Assembly (NCBI GenBank): GCA_000226015.1
Contig: JH152824.1
Location: forward strand, 155,791 to 183,451
DNA: 27,661 nt
Reading direction: 5' to 3'
Origin: Mnemiopsis leidyi
Taxonomy: Eukaryota > Ctenophora > Tentaculata > Lobata > Bolinopsidae
Position numbers and translations under genes: made by a program. This document shows, piece after piece, positions 1 to 10,496 of this stretch (position 1 is the stretch's first letter; every line of letters begins with the position of its first letter). The notes under the pieces are model-generated. The model made no database searches, was not told where the DNA came from, and saw only the letters and a program-made list of their open reading frames with translations.

Positions 1-128
1 ACCCTAAGGATGAAAATTCGTTGATCTATAAACATCAAAATTCAGATGATAACCTGAACTCTGAACAATAGTTATTAAACAATTTGACAGCAACTACTGT
101 ACACAGTAGTTTAGAATTAAAAACATAC

Positions 129-3100
129 CCCAAGTCCATCTATCTTTGGAAGTAAGTTAGCAGCTGGAATTCTGACATCGTCCATTGCAATCTGACCTGT
201 CACGCTGGCTCGTAACGAGAACTTGCCTTCGATTTTGGGAGTTGTCAGACCTTCCATATCTGTAATATTGTAAGAGTTACTTCAGCAAACTTTAAATGGT
301 CGGAGTTAATGTCGAAAAATTCATTTTCAATTATCATGCGTTACGATTCGACTTCATTTTAAAAAGCCATGGGGATAATCTTTCAAAGCACACTGCACAG
401 TTAAAAGTTATATTGTTTACGCACGTTATACGTGCTTATGTACTATGTACAATGTACTATGTACTGATTGAAGATAAGGATGTACAAATTGTGTAAACTA
501 TACACAGTAACCGACCTCTTTCAACGATAAAGCCCTTGATCCTGCCGTCGGACTGTGCCCACACGACAAACACGTCAGCTATTGGGGAGTTGCTGATCCT
601 GAAAATGTTGAAGTTTAGACACAGCTCCTATGTCAATTGCATTGAATATATTGATTACCTTATAGAAATATTCATTATTCACACATCATGATTGCTTGCG
701 TACTTTGTGTACTCCATATATTTTTCTGTAGAAGTATTATCTCACACTTTAACGACTATGATGCATGTGAAATATGACGGAAGAAGAGAGAAGAGACCCA
801 CTTTTTATTGCTCAAAATACAACCTTAATTAATATAGTGGCAGGAATTGTTCAACAAGATTTTCGAAATTTTTTGAAGCAGCTGATAAAATTAAAATGAA
901 AGAACGGTTTAATTAAATTTCAAATTTAAACTAAATAACTTAATCAATCAGAGTTAATCCCATCAACACAAACCACCTGCTCGACAATTTCAAACTCCTC
1001 TCGACTCCAGATCCACATCTGGTAAAATCCGCATCTTTCCGTCATGATTTTCTGTCTGTTGTTAATATTAAGCCCGAATCTGGCATGCTCGGAGAACGTG
1101 AAACTGTCGGTTAATGGAAAATACTTGGACTATATCGCAGAGGTTGTTGATGAGGTATTTGTGGAAGGATATGGCGCTACGTTGGTCGGTAAGGAGCTGC
1201 CCGGAGCAGAAGGTAAGGATTGGTAAATACTTAAATAAGATCATGTAGTGATAGAGATTAAAGACGTTTTATAAAGTGATGATTAATACTCTGATTTAAT
1301 CTAGATGGATACCTACTTACCTAGATCACTTGAAAAATAAGATCGTAGAAAAGCATATAACTTAAGCATATAACTTACTTTGGAGTCCTACAAAAGTACA
1401 TAATAATAGCTTGACTAAATATAGCTTCACACAAAACGTTCAGGGTCAGTTTACAAGATCGACAACTTGGTGATGAACGAGATTGACCTGGGGAAAAGCT
1501 CGGGATCACTCAAAAACGGCTCCATAACCCTCAGCCTAAACAACGCCACCGCAAGCGTTTCGGGGAGTTACGAAGCATACACATTCTGGACAACATACGG
1601 CAACCTGACCCTGGACTTGGCAGGTTCCCTCTTCCTGGACATAAAAGTCGGGGAAAACAACACTCTGAACATGACCCGCTGTGAAGCTAACTACACCCAA
1701 GTAGACCTAGACCTCCAGAAGTCCTCTGTCAACTGGCTAGCTCCGATCTTGAAACCTACCATCAGGAGTACAGTTCAGGACATCCTCTGTGAGCTGGTTC
1801 AGACCTACATGATTAACATTACTAATAACCTGATACGAGACATGCCCCGCAGGATATCAGGACCTGGAGGTTCTGCTGGGGTGGAGGTGGTTAGGGTGGA
1901 GATAACTCCTGCTACACTGGACATGTCCGTACAGGTGGGTAAGGACAGAAACACCACCTTGTCTGGGTTTAGTTCCATGTACCAGGACGTGTGTCTACAG
2001 AGCAGGGAGGAGGTGGGCAGTGCTCTAGCTAAAATATTCCTCCCTCCCGGCAAACTGGCTACCTCTATCGACGTTATGGCGCTGTTGTACGGGGACGACA
2101 CAGCCGATAAAGACGAGGTTAACTTGCACGTGGAGAATAACGGTACAATCAGGGTAGGATTCGCGGATGACAACACTGTGCTGGGTTCAGCCGCTGTTTC
2201 CACAGACATCAGGGTTAAACATAGAGGTTCTTTGGAGGTTGAGTCGCTAGGGAAATTAGCAATGGGTGGCACAATAAAGGCGCGATGCGATTATGCAGGG
2301 AGGCAACACGTGGCGCAATACGCTGTGAACAAGCTAATTGCTGGTAACAAGTTTGTCAAGCTGACCGGATTCAACCTGGCAACGACCAAGAGAGCAATGG
2401 TGGGATGTTCTGCAATGAAGTTTAAAAAATCTTTCATCGATGAAATTATCAGCAAAATGACTTCTTGAATGGGGTATAAAATGCATAGTGTATTTTGCGT
2501 TTGACTTCTGAGAATTTTAGCGTTTTATTTCCACAAATCAACAATTGGCAATATTTTCAAAACTAAATTCAAGTTCTTGAAAGTTAAAAAAGGTTCCAAA
2601 AAATGAATAATGCCGTAGGAAGGAGCAAAGCGATAACAAAATCTCAAAATGAACTAACCAAGTTTTGGTGCCATTAAGAACATACTCCCCAGTGCCGCTA
2701 TCATACACAGCTGTAGTTTCCATGCTGGCTGGATCAGATCCGTGGTTTGGTTCTGTCAGTCCAAACGCGCCGATCAACTCCCCGGTTGCTATAGAGTTAT
2801 TTATGTTTATGACATCTTGCCAACCTTGAGATCGACGGTTGTGAAATACTGTTAACACAAAATCAATGAACGTGAGTCGTGACCACTGTTGACTGTACCT
2901 AGTTTAGGGATATATTTTTCCTTCTGTTGTTCAGTTCCGTAAGCGTATATCGGCCACATCACTAGAGAACTTTGTACACTCATGGCACTTCTATACCCAC
3001 TGTCAACCTGCAGAGATATGATGATCGTTCTGGTGAAATAAATATATGTGAATATCTGAATCCTCAGATTATTGACATTTTGAAAATTTGGAAATATGGA

Positions 3101-3714
3101 AAATAATCTTATTTACAGTGAAACTTGTAAAACTGATTATCTCACCCGCTCGATCTCCCTGGTGATGAGCCCGTAAGCTACCGAGCTAGTTCCAGCACAC
3201 CCGTAACCCTGAATAGTTGGACCCAGAACCCCTAACTCTCCCAGGTCCTTGAAGAAACTCTTGTCGAAGGTCTCGTTGCGGAACTCCTGGGTTACGCGCG
3301 ACATCAGTCTGTCCTGGCAGTACTCATACATCTGATCCCTGGGGTTGAATAGTGTGAAGGTTTGTTTAAGAGCAACGTCCTTTTGGTTAGCTGTTCTCAA
3401 GTTGCAGCATCAGGTCAGATATTCAGTTAGGAAGCTAACTGATAATAGATTAAGTGAGAAAGGGGTGACAAAATTAAGAATTACCGATTCAACGCCGACT
3501 AAAAACAAAACCTGATCATTTTCTCCTCCTCAGTAAGAAGACTGTCCAAGTTAAGTGGATCAGACTTGTTGAAAGTGAGATAAGGAGACTTGTATCTCTC
3601 CACCACCTCCTCCTTCTTAGTTTCAGCAGCACCAGCAGGCACTGTCAGCAGTCTAACTGTTCCTCTAGTCAGGGTGGGGTGGTTCAACACCCTCTTGGCT
3701 AGTTGTTGTGCCAT
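129..3714 (-). CDS. GCDH: Glutaryl-CoA dehydrogenase, mitochondrial (C-terminal part beyond window)
   Basis: A flavoprotein of lysine, hydroxylysine and tryptophan breakdown that oxidises and decarboxylates glutaryl-CoA to crotonyl-CoA in the mitochondrial matrix. Six coding exons on the minus strand: 3714-3512, 3338-3146, 3007-2899, 2788-2659, 598-516 and 259-129. All have gt/ag borders and compatible phases, giving 283 residues before the left edge; human GCDH is about 438. The first ~45 residues are Arg-rich with few acids, as expected for a mitochondrial presequence. Seen motifs: [34 protein letters not shown], the acyl-CoA dehydrogenase signature [13 protein letters not shown], and [16 protein letters not shown]. 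The catalytic Glu region lies outside the window. Start chosen at 3714 because the presequence follows directly; an acceptor-like AG sits 6 nt upstream. Intron 4 (599-2658) is about ten times longer than the others and holds an antisense gene. Confidence 0.95.
599..1043. other. Intronic spacer upstream of the nested BPI-like gene
   Basis: AT-rich part of GCDH intron 4 lying 5' of the BPI-like start codon. It should contain the promoter of the nested gene, but I see no convincing TATA or other element and no open frame of note. Confidence 0.5.
1044..2468 (+). CDS. Secreted BPI/LBP-family lipid-binding protein
   Basis: Two exons, 1044-1212 and 1450-2468, join in phase 1 to give 395 residues. 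The nearest ag (after 1443) leads to an early stop, while the ag ending at 1449 restores the family-like reading [18 protein letters not shown]. Residues 1-16 form a hydrophobic signal peptide ending LACS. The protein fits the bactericidal/permeability-increasing and LPS-binding family: the pair Cys134 and Cys170 has spacing like the conserved BPI disulfide (Cys135-Cys175 in human BPI), around an NYTQVDLDL strand. About eight N-glycosylation sequons are present, consistent with secretion. The family binds lipopolysaccharide or lipids. The length is shorter than the usual ~480, and the C-terminal half is poorly conserved. The gene lies entirely inside GCDH intron 4 on the opposite strand, and its exons are more GC-rich than the flanks. 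Family assignment is fairly sure; ligand unknown. Confidence 0.82.
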
Positions 3715-3994
3715 TCTGCCCTAAATGTTGGAATTTTGGTTAGAGCAGGGAAGGTGAACCAGACTTTGCAATATAATGAGAATGAAATTTGTGGATTAAA
3801 GTCAGACCAAAAATATGGCAATTCGTTGATATTGCTTAGTTGCAATAAAACAAAATGGATAATAAATAAAATTCAACTGTAAGTAAAATAATAAAATCCA
3901 TTCTTCATGAGGGATTCATGAAGAATTCAACACAAACAAAGCCACCGGGAACTCCAAGTTTGCAGATCAACCTCAAAAGCAATTCCTTTAGAAA

Positions 3995-4207
3995 CTATTG
4001 GATCTCTTTAATAGGTAATCCTTTAGGTAAAGACTGCCTTAATTTCTCTGCCTTATCTTTATCTTCGACACACAGTGTCCACAAATACTTCCTGCATTGA
4101 ACTTTAAATTTCGTTTTGTTCTTTGACTTGACTATTGTGACTGATTTTGCATCTTTCTTCTGAGCTTTAAGGAGAAAATCTTTGACTTCTTTGATCTGCT
4201 TCGGCAT
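3995..4207 (-). CDS. RPL38: 60S ribosomal protein eL38
   Basis: A 70-residue protein, exactly the length of human RPL38, alignable end to end: [16 protein letters not shown] at the start, [19 protein letters not shown] and [17 protein letters not shown] at the end. It is a small, basic, structural component of the large ribosomal subunit. The coding sequence has no intron. Just 5' of the ATG is an acceptor-like stretch (tactgac...ctaacag ending at 4218), so a 5'-UTR intron or a trans-splice site is likely. A pyrimidine run (CTCCTTCCCT on the minus strand, 4271-4262) could be a 5'-TOP tract typical of ribosomal-protein mRNAs, but the transcription start is unknown. The stop lies 280 bp from the GCDH start codon. 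Confidence 0.97.
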   Translation of the reverse strand: MPKQIKEVKDFLLKAQKKDAKSVTIVKSKNKTKFKVQCRKYLWTLCVEDKDKAEKLRQSLPKGLPIKEIQ

Positions 4208-4341
4208 GTCCCCTAAACTGTTAGATTTTTAGTCAGTAAAGTGTACACAGTTCAGCTTTTTAGGGAAGGAGTCTACGTTTCTAAAATACTGTGTAAAGAA
4301 ACAACAAGTTCGTCAGAAATAATACGTTCACAATTCATATT

Positions 4342-5778
4342 TCAAACGCTATCCTCTGTTTGGTTGAGCTGAAAGTAAACTGAGTTTTGGAATAGTAACA
4401 CCTCATTACCCCACGAAACCCAGCCACTATTCAAACTTCTGGCAAACAATTCCAGGAAATGAGGACCACCATTAGCAAAACTTCCTTCATTCGTGGTAGA
4501 ATTGCGATTTACATCAAACTGAGTTAACTCCCGGTACAAAAATTCGAGAGGGGGTTTTCTTGAATGCTGAACGCAAGGTATACTAGCAAGAATAAGTTTT
4601 GTAACAACACTCTTGCTGGAACTGTTACCCTTACACTCCTTAACAGTAGGTCCAATCAAATCACCCGAAGGTTTATCTAGCACAGAACCTAGCTGATCGA
4701 CAGGAAAAGATGTTACATCTTCGACCTGTTCCATAGAAAGAGGTTCTACACTTGTTGCTTTCTTTGCCACGAAGAGGAGTTCATAAGGTTTCTTATGAGG
4801 ACTGTTAAACGGTACAATAGGAACACCTTCGCTCGTCAACTTCAGCCAAAAACAAACAGTAAAAAGTTTCAACTTCCATCGTGGGAACAAAACAGTTAGG
4901 ACATGGCTAATATGGGACGGATTGTTAGTCACCCACACTGCTACCAGACCATCTTCATGAATTAAATTTTCTAGGTCTATCTGATCAAACATGTAACCCA
5001 CATCTTCGTACGTCCTTTGATTGGTGAATTGAGAAGATTCCGGAAAAGTTTGGGTTGTGAGCATGTTGTAGTGTTTACTTCGCTTAACTGACTTGTTTGA
5101 CCATGGTGGATCCATCACCACAAAGTTAAATTTTGATGAAGGAGCAAACTTGACAAGGCTGTCTAAGTGGAAAATGTCCGAAAGGAGGAAGGAACATTTT
5201 GGAGGAATGATGTACGAAGAGTCATTACAATTCACGATAACGCTTCTTGCTGAACCGTTCCTAATGTGTTTGTTAAAAATACCAGACGGTTTAAGGTGAA
5301 TATCAGGGCTAATAGTAGGTCCTTGCAAGGTTACTGAGCCGTTTGACAAAGATTTTTGTAGCTCCACAGTGAAAGGAAGAACATGTTCACATCTTCTTTC
5401 GGTGCACTGTTTAGCCAAGGAAGAGTTTTTAAAGGAAGGAACCTTCCCAGCCCAAATCCAACATCTAGTTTTTTCATCACGTTCTGTTCTTCTCTTTTTA
5501 CAGGGATGTTTAGCTACTATAAAAGTTTTGTCGGATTGAACTTCTTCTGTGTCTGTTTTCGGTTCAACACCATCTTCTTCCGAAAATGGGTATCCTAACT
5601 GCACGAACAGATCCTTGAGACTACGCTTATCAGTGTCTGATTTAGTCTTGAAGTACTGTTTGGGCTGGTGGAAGAGACCTGGAACAGGATAAAACGAGGA
5701 GCCATGATAGTATTGAGTTATCAAACTCTGTCCGTGGTCCAGCAAGAAGAATTTTCCTGTTTTGTACACGACTGACAT
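4342..5778 (-). CDS. METTL4: METTL4, MT-A70-family adenine N6-methyltransferase
   Basis: A 478-residue protein, close to the 472 of human METTL4 and encoded in one uninterrupted frame. The MT-A70 catalytic motif DPPW is at residues 223-226, followed by the METTL4-typical SNKSVKRS. Other matching blocks are IIPPKCSFLLSDI (190-202), SPHKKPYELLFVAKK, SIPCVQHSRKPPL and LELFARSLNSGWVSWGNEV near the C-terminus. Both ends align with the human protein, so this is full length. Known role: SAM-dependent m6Am methylation of U2 snRNA; DNA 6mA activity is also reported but debated. The N-terminal ~180 residues are divergent and include a basic stretch KHPCKKRR (90-97) that may be a nuclear localisation signal. 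Absence of introns is unlike the human gene. Start chosen at 5778 because MSVVY resembles the human MSVVH start. Confidence 0.95.
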   Translation of the reverse strand: MSVVYKTGKFFLLDHGQSLITQYYHGSSFYPVPGLFHQPKQYFKTKSDTDKRSLKDLFVQLGYPFSEEDGVEPKTDTEEVQSDKTFIVAKHPCKKRRTERDEKTRCWIWAGKVPSFKNSSLAKQCTERRCEHVLPFTVELQKSLSNGSVTLQGPTISPDIHLKPSGIFNKHIRNGSARSVIVNCNDSSYIIPPKCSFLLSDIFHLDSLVKFAPSSKFNFVVMDPPWSNKSVKRSKHYNMLTTQTFPESSQFTNQRTYEDVGYMFDQIDLENLIHEDGLVAVWVTNNPSHISHVLTVLFPRWKLKLFTVCFWLKLTSEGVPIVPFNSPHKKPYELLFVAKKATSVEPLSMEQVEDVTSFPVDQLGSVLDKPSGDLIGPTVKECKGNSSSKSVVTKLILASIPCVQHSRKPPLEFLYRELTQFDVNRNSTTNEGSFANGGPHFLELFARSLNSGWVSWGNEVLLFQNSVYFQLNQTEDSV

Positions 5779-6846
5779 TTTCTTAAGATTTTCTCACAGG
5801 TGCATGCTAGTTGATCAAGCGGTTGAATGTAACTGGTGACCTGGTTCATGTAGTAGTTAATGGCTACATGGAGTTATTGAAATGCAATTATATAAAATGT
5901 ATGACCTATGAGAAAGTATAATTTATGGTATTTATGTAGCTGAATTTTCTGAAGTCGAGTCTAGTTAATTACCAAATGTTAGTTAATGACTCTCGATAAT
6001 CGCAAAGTATCTTGGTTAAGGCACGAGATATTATGATTTAACTTTAAGAAAAATTATCAGAAAACAGTATTATCATTATGATTATAGTTCGATGCAGTAA
6101 AAGACAAGATAATTTGAAAGCAAGTTTAACTTTTAAGAATGGTTAACTCTTAGAATGCGATTATGAATGATGCAATAAAATTTGGCATGGAAATGTGATC
6201 ACTGAAATTGGACTCAAATAGTCAATTACATAAGTTCTCCCTTTGCCCTTTTTGTGAGCTATCTGATAAGATTAAAATTTCGAACACATCCAAATACGAG
6301 CTTCATAAGAATGGAAATTATACATATCTGGCAGTTATGAGAATGGTAAAAAATTAAACAATATAAAAAGCAAAAATATTATGCCTAAATATACAATTTA
6401 ATTCAAATTCATACATAGCATAAGTAGTTAATTATGAAATATTGCATTCGTGAAAAAAGTTTAATGCGTCTTATAACACTAAATTTGTGAATGATGTTAG
6501 CTAAGATTCAAACTAAAAAAACATGTTAGATTCAGATATTTTAGTCTTTTAAAGTTTGAGTGATCAGGGGAAGAAACCTAACTTATTCGAATTAACAAAT
6601 GAAAATAAATAATTTAATTTTGATTAAACACGTTGTAATATTTCGTGAATTAAAACATAAAAAAACAACATTTAAAAACGCTGAAAGGGTGAGGCGGTAC
6701 CGATGGTTTTCAAGATAAATCTTATCTCACAAAAATTGGAACACCTTATTTCATACCATCTGTACCTTCTCACGTTAACCAATTGAAACCGTTAAATCAC
6801 AAACAAAAAGGAACAAGAAATTAATCCCCCAACTCTAAACATCGCC
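5779..6846. other. AT-rich intergenic stretch
   Basis: No convincing coding frame on either strand. It separates the METTL4 start from the 3' end of the methyltransferase-like gene, so it should hold the METTL4 promoter. The only structure I see is an imperfect hairpin at 6689-6773. Confidence 0.6.
6689..6773. repeat. Imperfect inverted repeat with internal palindrome
   Basis: Arms 6689-6706 and 6756-6773 are complementary over about 18 bp with a few mismatches. Between them, 6713-6727 is a second small palindrome (agataa-atc-ttatct). It lies about 75 bp downstream of the stop of the methyltransferase-like gene (minus-strand sense), so it could be a 3'-UTR hairpin, a short MITE relic or chance. 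Confidence 0.45.
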
Positions 6847-9233
6847 TCACGAAGTACAGGATTGTCCAACCCTCATATACATTTTATTTCTAAAAGAAGG
6901 CGGATAATACTTGGGAGTAATACCCTCGCTTTTTATGAAGATCTTGAACGCGACGTTGAGTGTGCTGGTAGCCTTGACCTTAAAGAGTGATCTCCGCTCG
7001 TTGGGGGCCAGGACAGAGGGATCAAGTCGTGCGGGGTAGTGGGGGACAGAGAACACCTGAAGGGGGGACAGTGGGTAAGTTTGGGAGGATTTACTTTTAC
7101 AAATACTTAGTAAATCTAAATATTGATTAAATTCACACAGAATTTGTAGAAATAATTGGACATAGATTTCCACTAGATTATTATCTCAGTGCAAGAACAA
7201 ATAAGAACGTACAAATAAAAAACAACACGGCTCATATTAACCTCGGTAAAGTTCGCTTTATGAGCCTCACTAGTAAGCCATTGGGTGGTCCCTCCTCCAC
7301 TGTTATCAATATAGATCAGTATCGAACCGGGTCTCATGTTTCGAAGTACCGCTGCTAGGCTGGGTGTCGCTGCTGCGCGGTGCGCTGTTAGCGCACTCAA
7401 GAACTTTGACATGCACACGATGTCCATACATGAGCACTGCTGCAATCAGAATTGAAGTGGTTATCTAATGATAAAACCAGTTGCCAAGGCAGAAAACGAA
7501 ATCATTTCCTGAAATGAAATTCGAAATTTAACTATAGAATATATAAAAAAACACTAAACATCGCAATACAAAAACTGAAATACACACACTAACCATCAGG
7601 TCCTCTGGTCGGCAGGTTAGAAAATCTAGTTCACTGTAGTTCAGACCAACATTACAGAAACTTCCGACTTCAGCAGCGACCTTGTTCCACGCAGAGTACT
7701 TGTCTACAATTTGGAACCTGGATAGAAACGTTTTAAGAATAAGGATACCTGCATCACCAGCTACCAAGGAAAATGATAACTTTGAAGAATGTGGGCCGAT
7801 TTTTTGATCGCAATCGTGAGAATCTCCACCGAAAAGAAACTTGTCAAAAAAGCGACATCATGGACATGGCATTCTTAGGCAGTCGATAAATTTGCTTGAC
7901 ATTAAGGATTTGAAAGCAAAATATATCTAACTAAAGGTAAACAGACTAAAAAGATGACTCACGTCAAAATACTATTCACAACTAAGGGTTAACAATAAGT
8001 AGACTCACGTGACCGGTAAGTATATGCCCTCATTCCTCAGCCAGGCGGTTATAGCCGCTACTTCAGAGACAGGCCCTCCCCCAAAACAGGTTACAGAAAC
8101 ACTGCTAGACAGAGTATCCAAGAATGTGTTCAACTGGAAGTTTAATTCCGCTTTATATTAAAAAGTGTAAACTTCAACATACTTTAATTTGAACAAAGAA
8201 TATAAGAATACTCAACAAATTATCCCACATGAAAAGATTTCTGGGTACCTTATAAAACTAGAAAATGAAGGTCAACAAACCCTGGTCAAGTTTCTGACAA
8301 GGGGATATTTGGAGGGAGAAAAACGAATACCAGACCAGCCAGAGGAGGACAGTAACAATTCTCCTAAAATCAGGACGTGGCTGGAGAAGAACCTGGAACA
8401 AAGGATTGCGGTACAGTCATGTTTAAGAGGTGTATTCTTAGATAACTTGTATAGTTGTATCATTTAACGTTAAATTAGTAAACTAGAATTCAATTTTGAA
8501 GTTAAACTCCGAATTCAAGAAATGTATATTGTATATTGATCGTGAGGGACCATGTGCTAATTATTATACTACAAACGTATACTTTGTCACTTGTTAAATG
8601 ACATATACTTTGTCGCTTGTTAAATACCGGTAAACATATGCAAGTTGAGTTCCCAGTTCACTGAAGTTGATAATATCTTTACTTTCCTTAGTTACCAGAC
8701 CTCTATCGGTATATCCTGTGTTTATCTGGTCATTTCCTGAAAAGTAGGGATATAAAATGAAAAGGTCAGCGGAATGGTTAGCATGGTCATCTTATAGATC
8801 TGAGATAAAATACGGAAAACAACAAGTTTGTCTATTTTTTTGCCTCCAACATACAATAAGTTAAGTAGATAAATTATTTTAGATAAGACTTACCTCTATG
8901 AAACTCTATCAGGATTGAACCCTGAACTTGGATCAGAGACTCCAATGTGTTTATCAAGTGACCAGTCAGAGTGATGACGTCATCACGCCAGAAAATCACA
9001 CGGTTTAATGTTTCGTTATAGTTGTTACAGTTGTTATTGTTGTTATTGTTGGTGTTGAAGTTTTGAAGGTAAGGATCCTTAAAAGTTAGATATGGGTCGA
9101 TATGGTTGTATGGGTCACTCAAGTGATTTTGGTAGTTGTAAGCATCATTCTCGGTATACGGATCATTAGTGATCATGCACGGCTTATTTGTGATGATGTA
9201 AGGGTCATTAAAATTGTGGGATATCATTGACAT
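6847..9233 (-). CDS. Methyltransferase-like Rossmann protein with DPY-repeat, Asn-rich N-terminus
   Basis: Seven exons in minus order: 9233-8894, 8736-8628, 8392-8281, 8133-8009, 7717-7594, 7439-7242, 7056-6847. All junctions are gt/ag and in phase, giving 405 residues. Residues ~1-75 repeat the motif [N/S/K]DPY five times, then comes an Asn run (~61-72). From ~188 on the order of motifs fits a class I SAM-dependent methyltransferase: glycine-rich VTCFGGGP (202-208), an acidic residue after the next strand (FQIVDK, Asp234), CMDIVCMSKFLS (274-285), and MRPGSILIYIDNS (305-317) resembling the PGG-strand region. I recall uncharacterised fungal and invertebrate proteins with the same FGGGPGS...YIDN layout, but cannot verify this here. 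Substrate unknown. The weakest donor is gttaat after 7242. Start chosen at the first ATG of the open frame; an upstream exon is not excluded. Confidence 0.75.
8579..8625. repeat. Two 21-bp direct repeats in an intron
   Basis: Copies 8579-8599 and 8605-8625 differ at one base and are 5 bp apart. The second copy ends 3 bp from exon 2 (low end 8628) of the methyltransferase-like gene and includes part of its splice donor. Confidence 0.75.
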
Positions 9234-9322
9234 TTCCTACGAAATGTTAAGGTGAATTGTTTTTTAATACAGCAAGTTCTTTGTTGAATATTGATATCAA
9301 GGCGAAAGTACGCAAAGTAATT

Positions 9323-9384
9323 ATAGATAAGAATAGATAGAGAAGATAGAATAGATAGAATAGATAGATAAGAATAGATAGAAT
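9323..9384. repeat. Microsatellite, AGAATAGAT/AGAT type
   Basis: Imperfect tandem array of agatag and agaatagat units, about 60 bp, in the 5' flank of the methyltransferase-like gene. Confidence 0.85.
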
Positions 9385-9645
9385 CACATGCGACCAGCAT
9401 TTCAAAGCACAGAATAAAAATTCAAAAACGTAGTTGAACAATTACTTGTAAAAAGTAATTAAAGCAGAACACAAGTAGAAAGGAAGAGAAAGTTCGGAGT
9501 AAAGAAAACTAAGATTATGCTTCAGCCTTCAACTAATAAAGACAATCACTGCAAGTCTTGCTAGAATCTAATTGTTGCAAGATGAGAAGGTAGTAGCTGA
9601 ATCAAGACCGAGGTAAAGCAAAATTGGTCTCTAAATGTGCTCACG

Positions 9646-9672
9646 TGACCAAACAAAGGTATCTGATTGGCT
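9646..9672. promoter_or_regulatory. Possible promoter elements: E-box and inverted CCAAT
   Basis: CTCACGTGACC (an E-box, CACGTG) is followed about 15 bp later by GATTGGCTGAG, which reads CCAATC on the minus strand. The pair lies ~420 bp upstream of the minus-strand start codon at 9233. Based on motif match only. Confidence 0.25.
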
Positions 9673-10496
9673 GAGAAAGATCAAGCCTGAGGTTGGCATG
9701 CATGTTTATTGATTCACTAATTCGCAAAGATGGGATTAGACAGGTCACAGCCACACGCCCACAAGACTGAAATAGCCGCTATCAAATCAAAGGAGAAAGA
9801 GACCGAAGTGGGAAGGAGATACCTGTTCCAAAATCACTAACATTCCTCAAATTCCTCAAATTTACTTATTTCCGACTTTACCTCGGGATGAGGCGTAGGG
9901 GGTAGACACGAAAATCCCGAAGTTTGAGTAGTTTTTAGTGATACAGTTTCAAAATTACGTCATCTTATCGTGAGACGAAGTAATTAAGTAAATGCCAACC
10001 CTGAATTGAACGAATGACACATATTTCATCAAGCAGCTTGTAAATACACAACGGACCATTTAGTAAGAATCACAATTTTATCATTTGATAATAGTTACTG
10101 ACATCTGTAAAGGTTATCTTATCAACCTTACACTCGAAAACGAACTGATAATAAATCATGTTGATCACGATATAGCCAATAAAAGTCATTAGATTGATGC
10201 TGAAATCGGATTTTTTCTAAAGTGCAATTCAATACTTCAAGTTCTTTAAAAGCCCTCATGCTTTAAAACACTCAAATTATTGTACAACTATTATAATCCC
10301 CCTCCTGATTGGCTAGCACTTCAAAGAAAGATAAACATATCACATTTTAGCATACGCCTCTGGGTTCACGGGAGCACATCATATTATACTCATGACAGAC
10401 ACAGACTTGAATCATCAGTTGTCATTTGAAAACTTGCATGATTGAACTTCATTAATTCTCAACGTACCGTCTTCTTCATCAACTTTTTACTTAGCT

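Larger units (their letters stand above)
9234..10496. other. Intergenic region, promoter side of the methyltransferase-like gene
   Basis: No supported gene. It contains an (agatagaat)-type microsatellite and, at about 9648-9670, an E-box plus inverted CCAAT pair. The right part is the 3' flank of the first UBXN7-like gene. Confidence 0.6.

Noticed and set aside
1..60. ACCCTAA at the window start as a telomere-type repeat
   Set aside because: Only one unit is present and the sequence continues as GCDH intron.
8189..8467. Plus-strand open frame of 92 codons
   Set aside because: It is antisense to a minus-strand exon (8392-8281) that fits phase and splice borders of the methyltransferase-like gene, and it matches no family I know.
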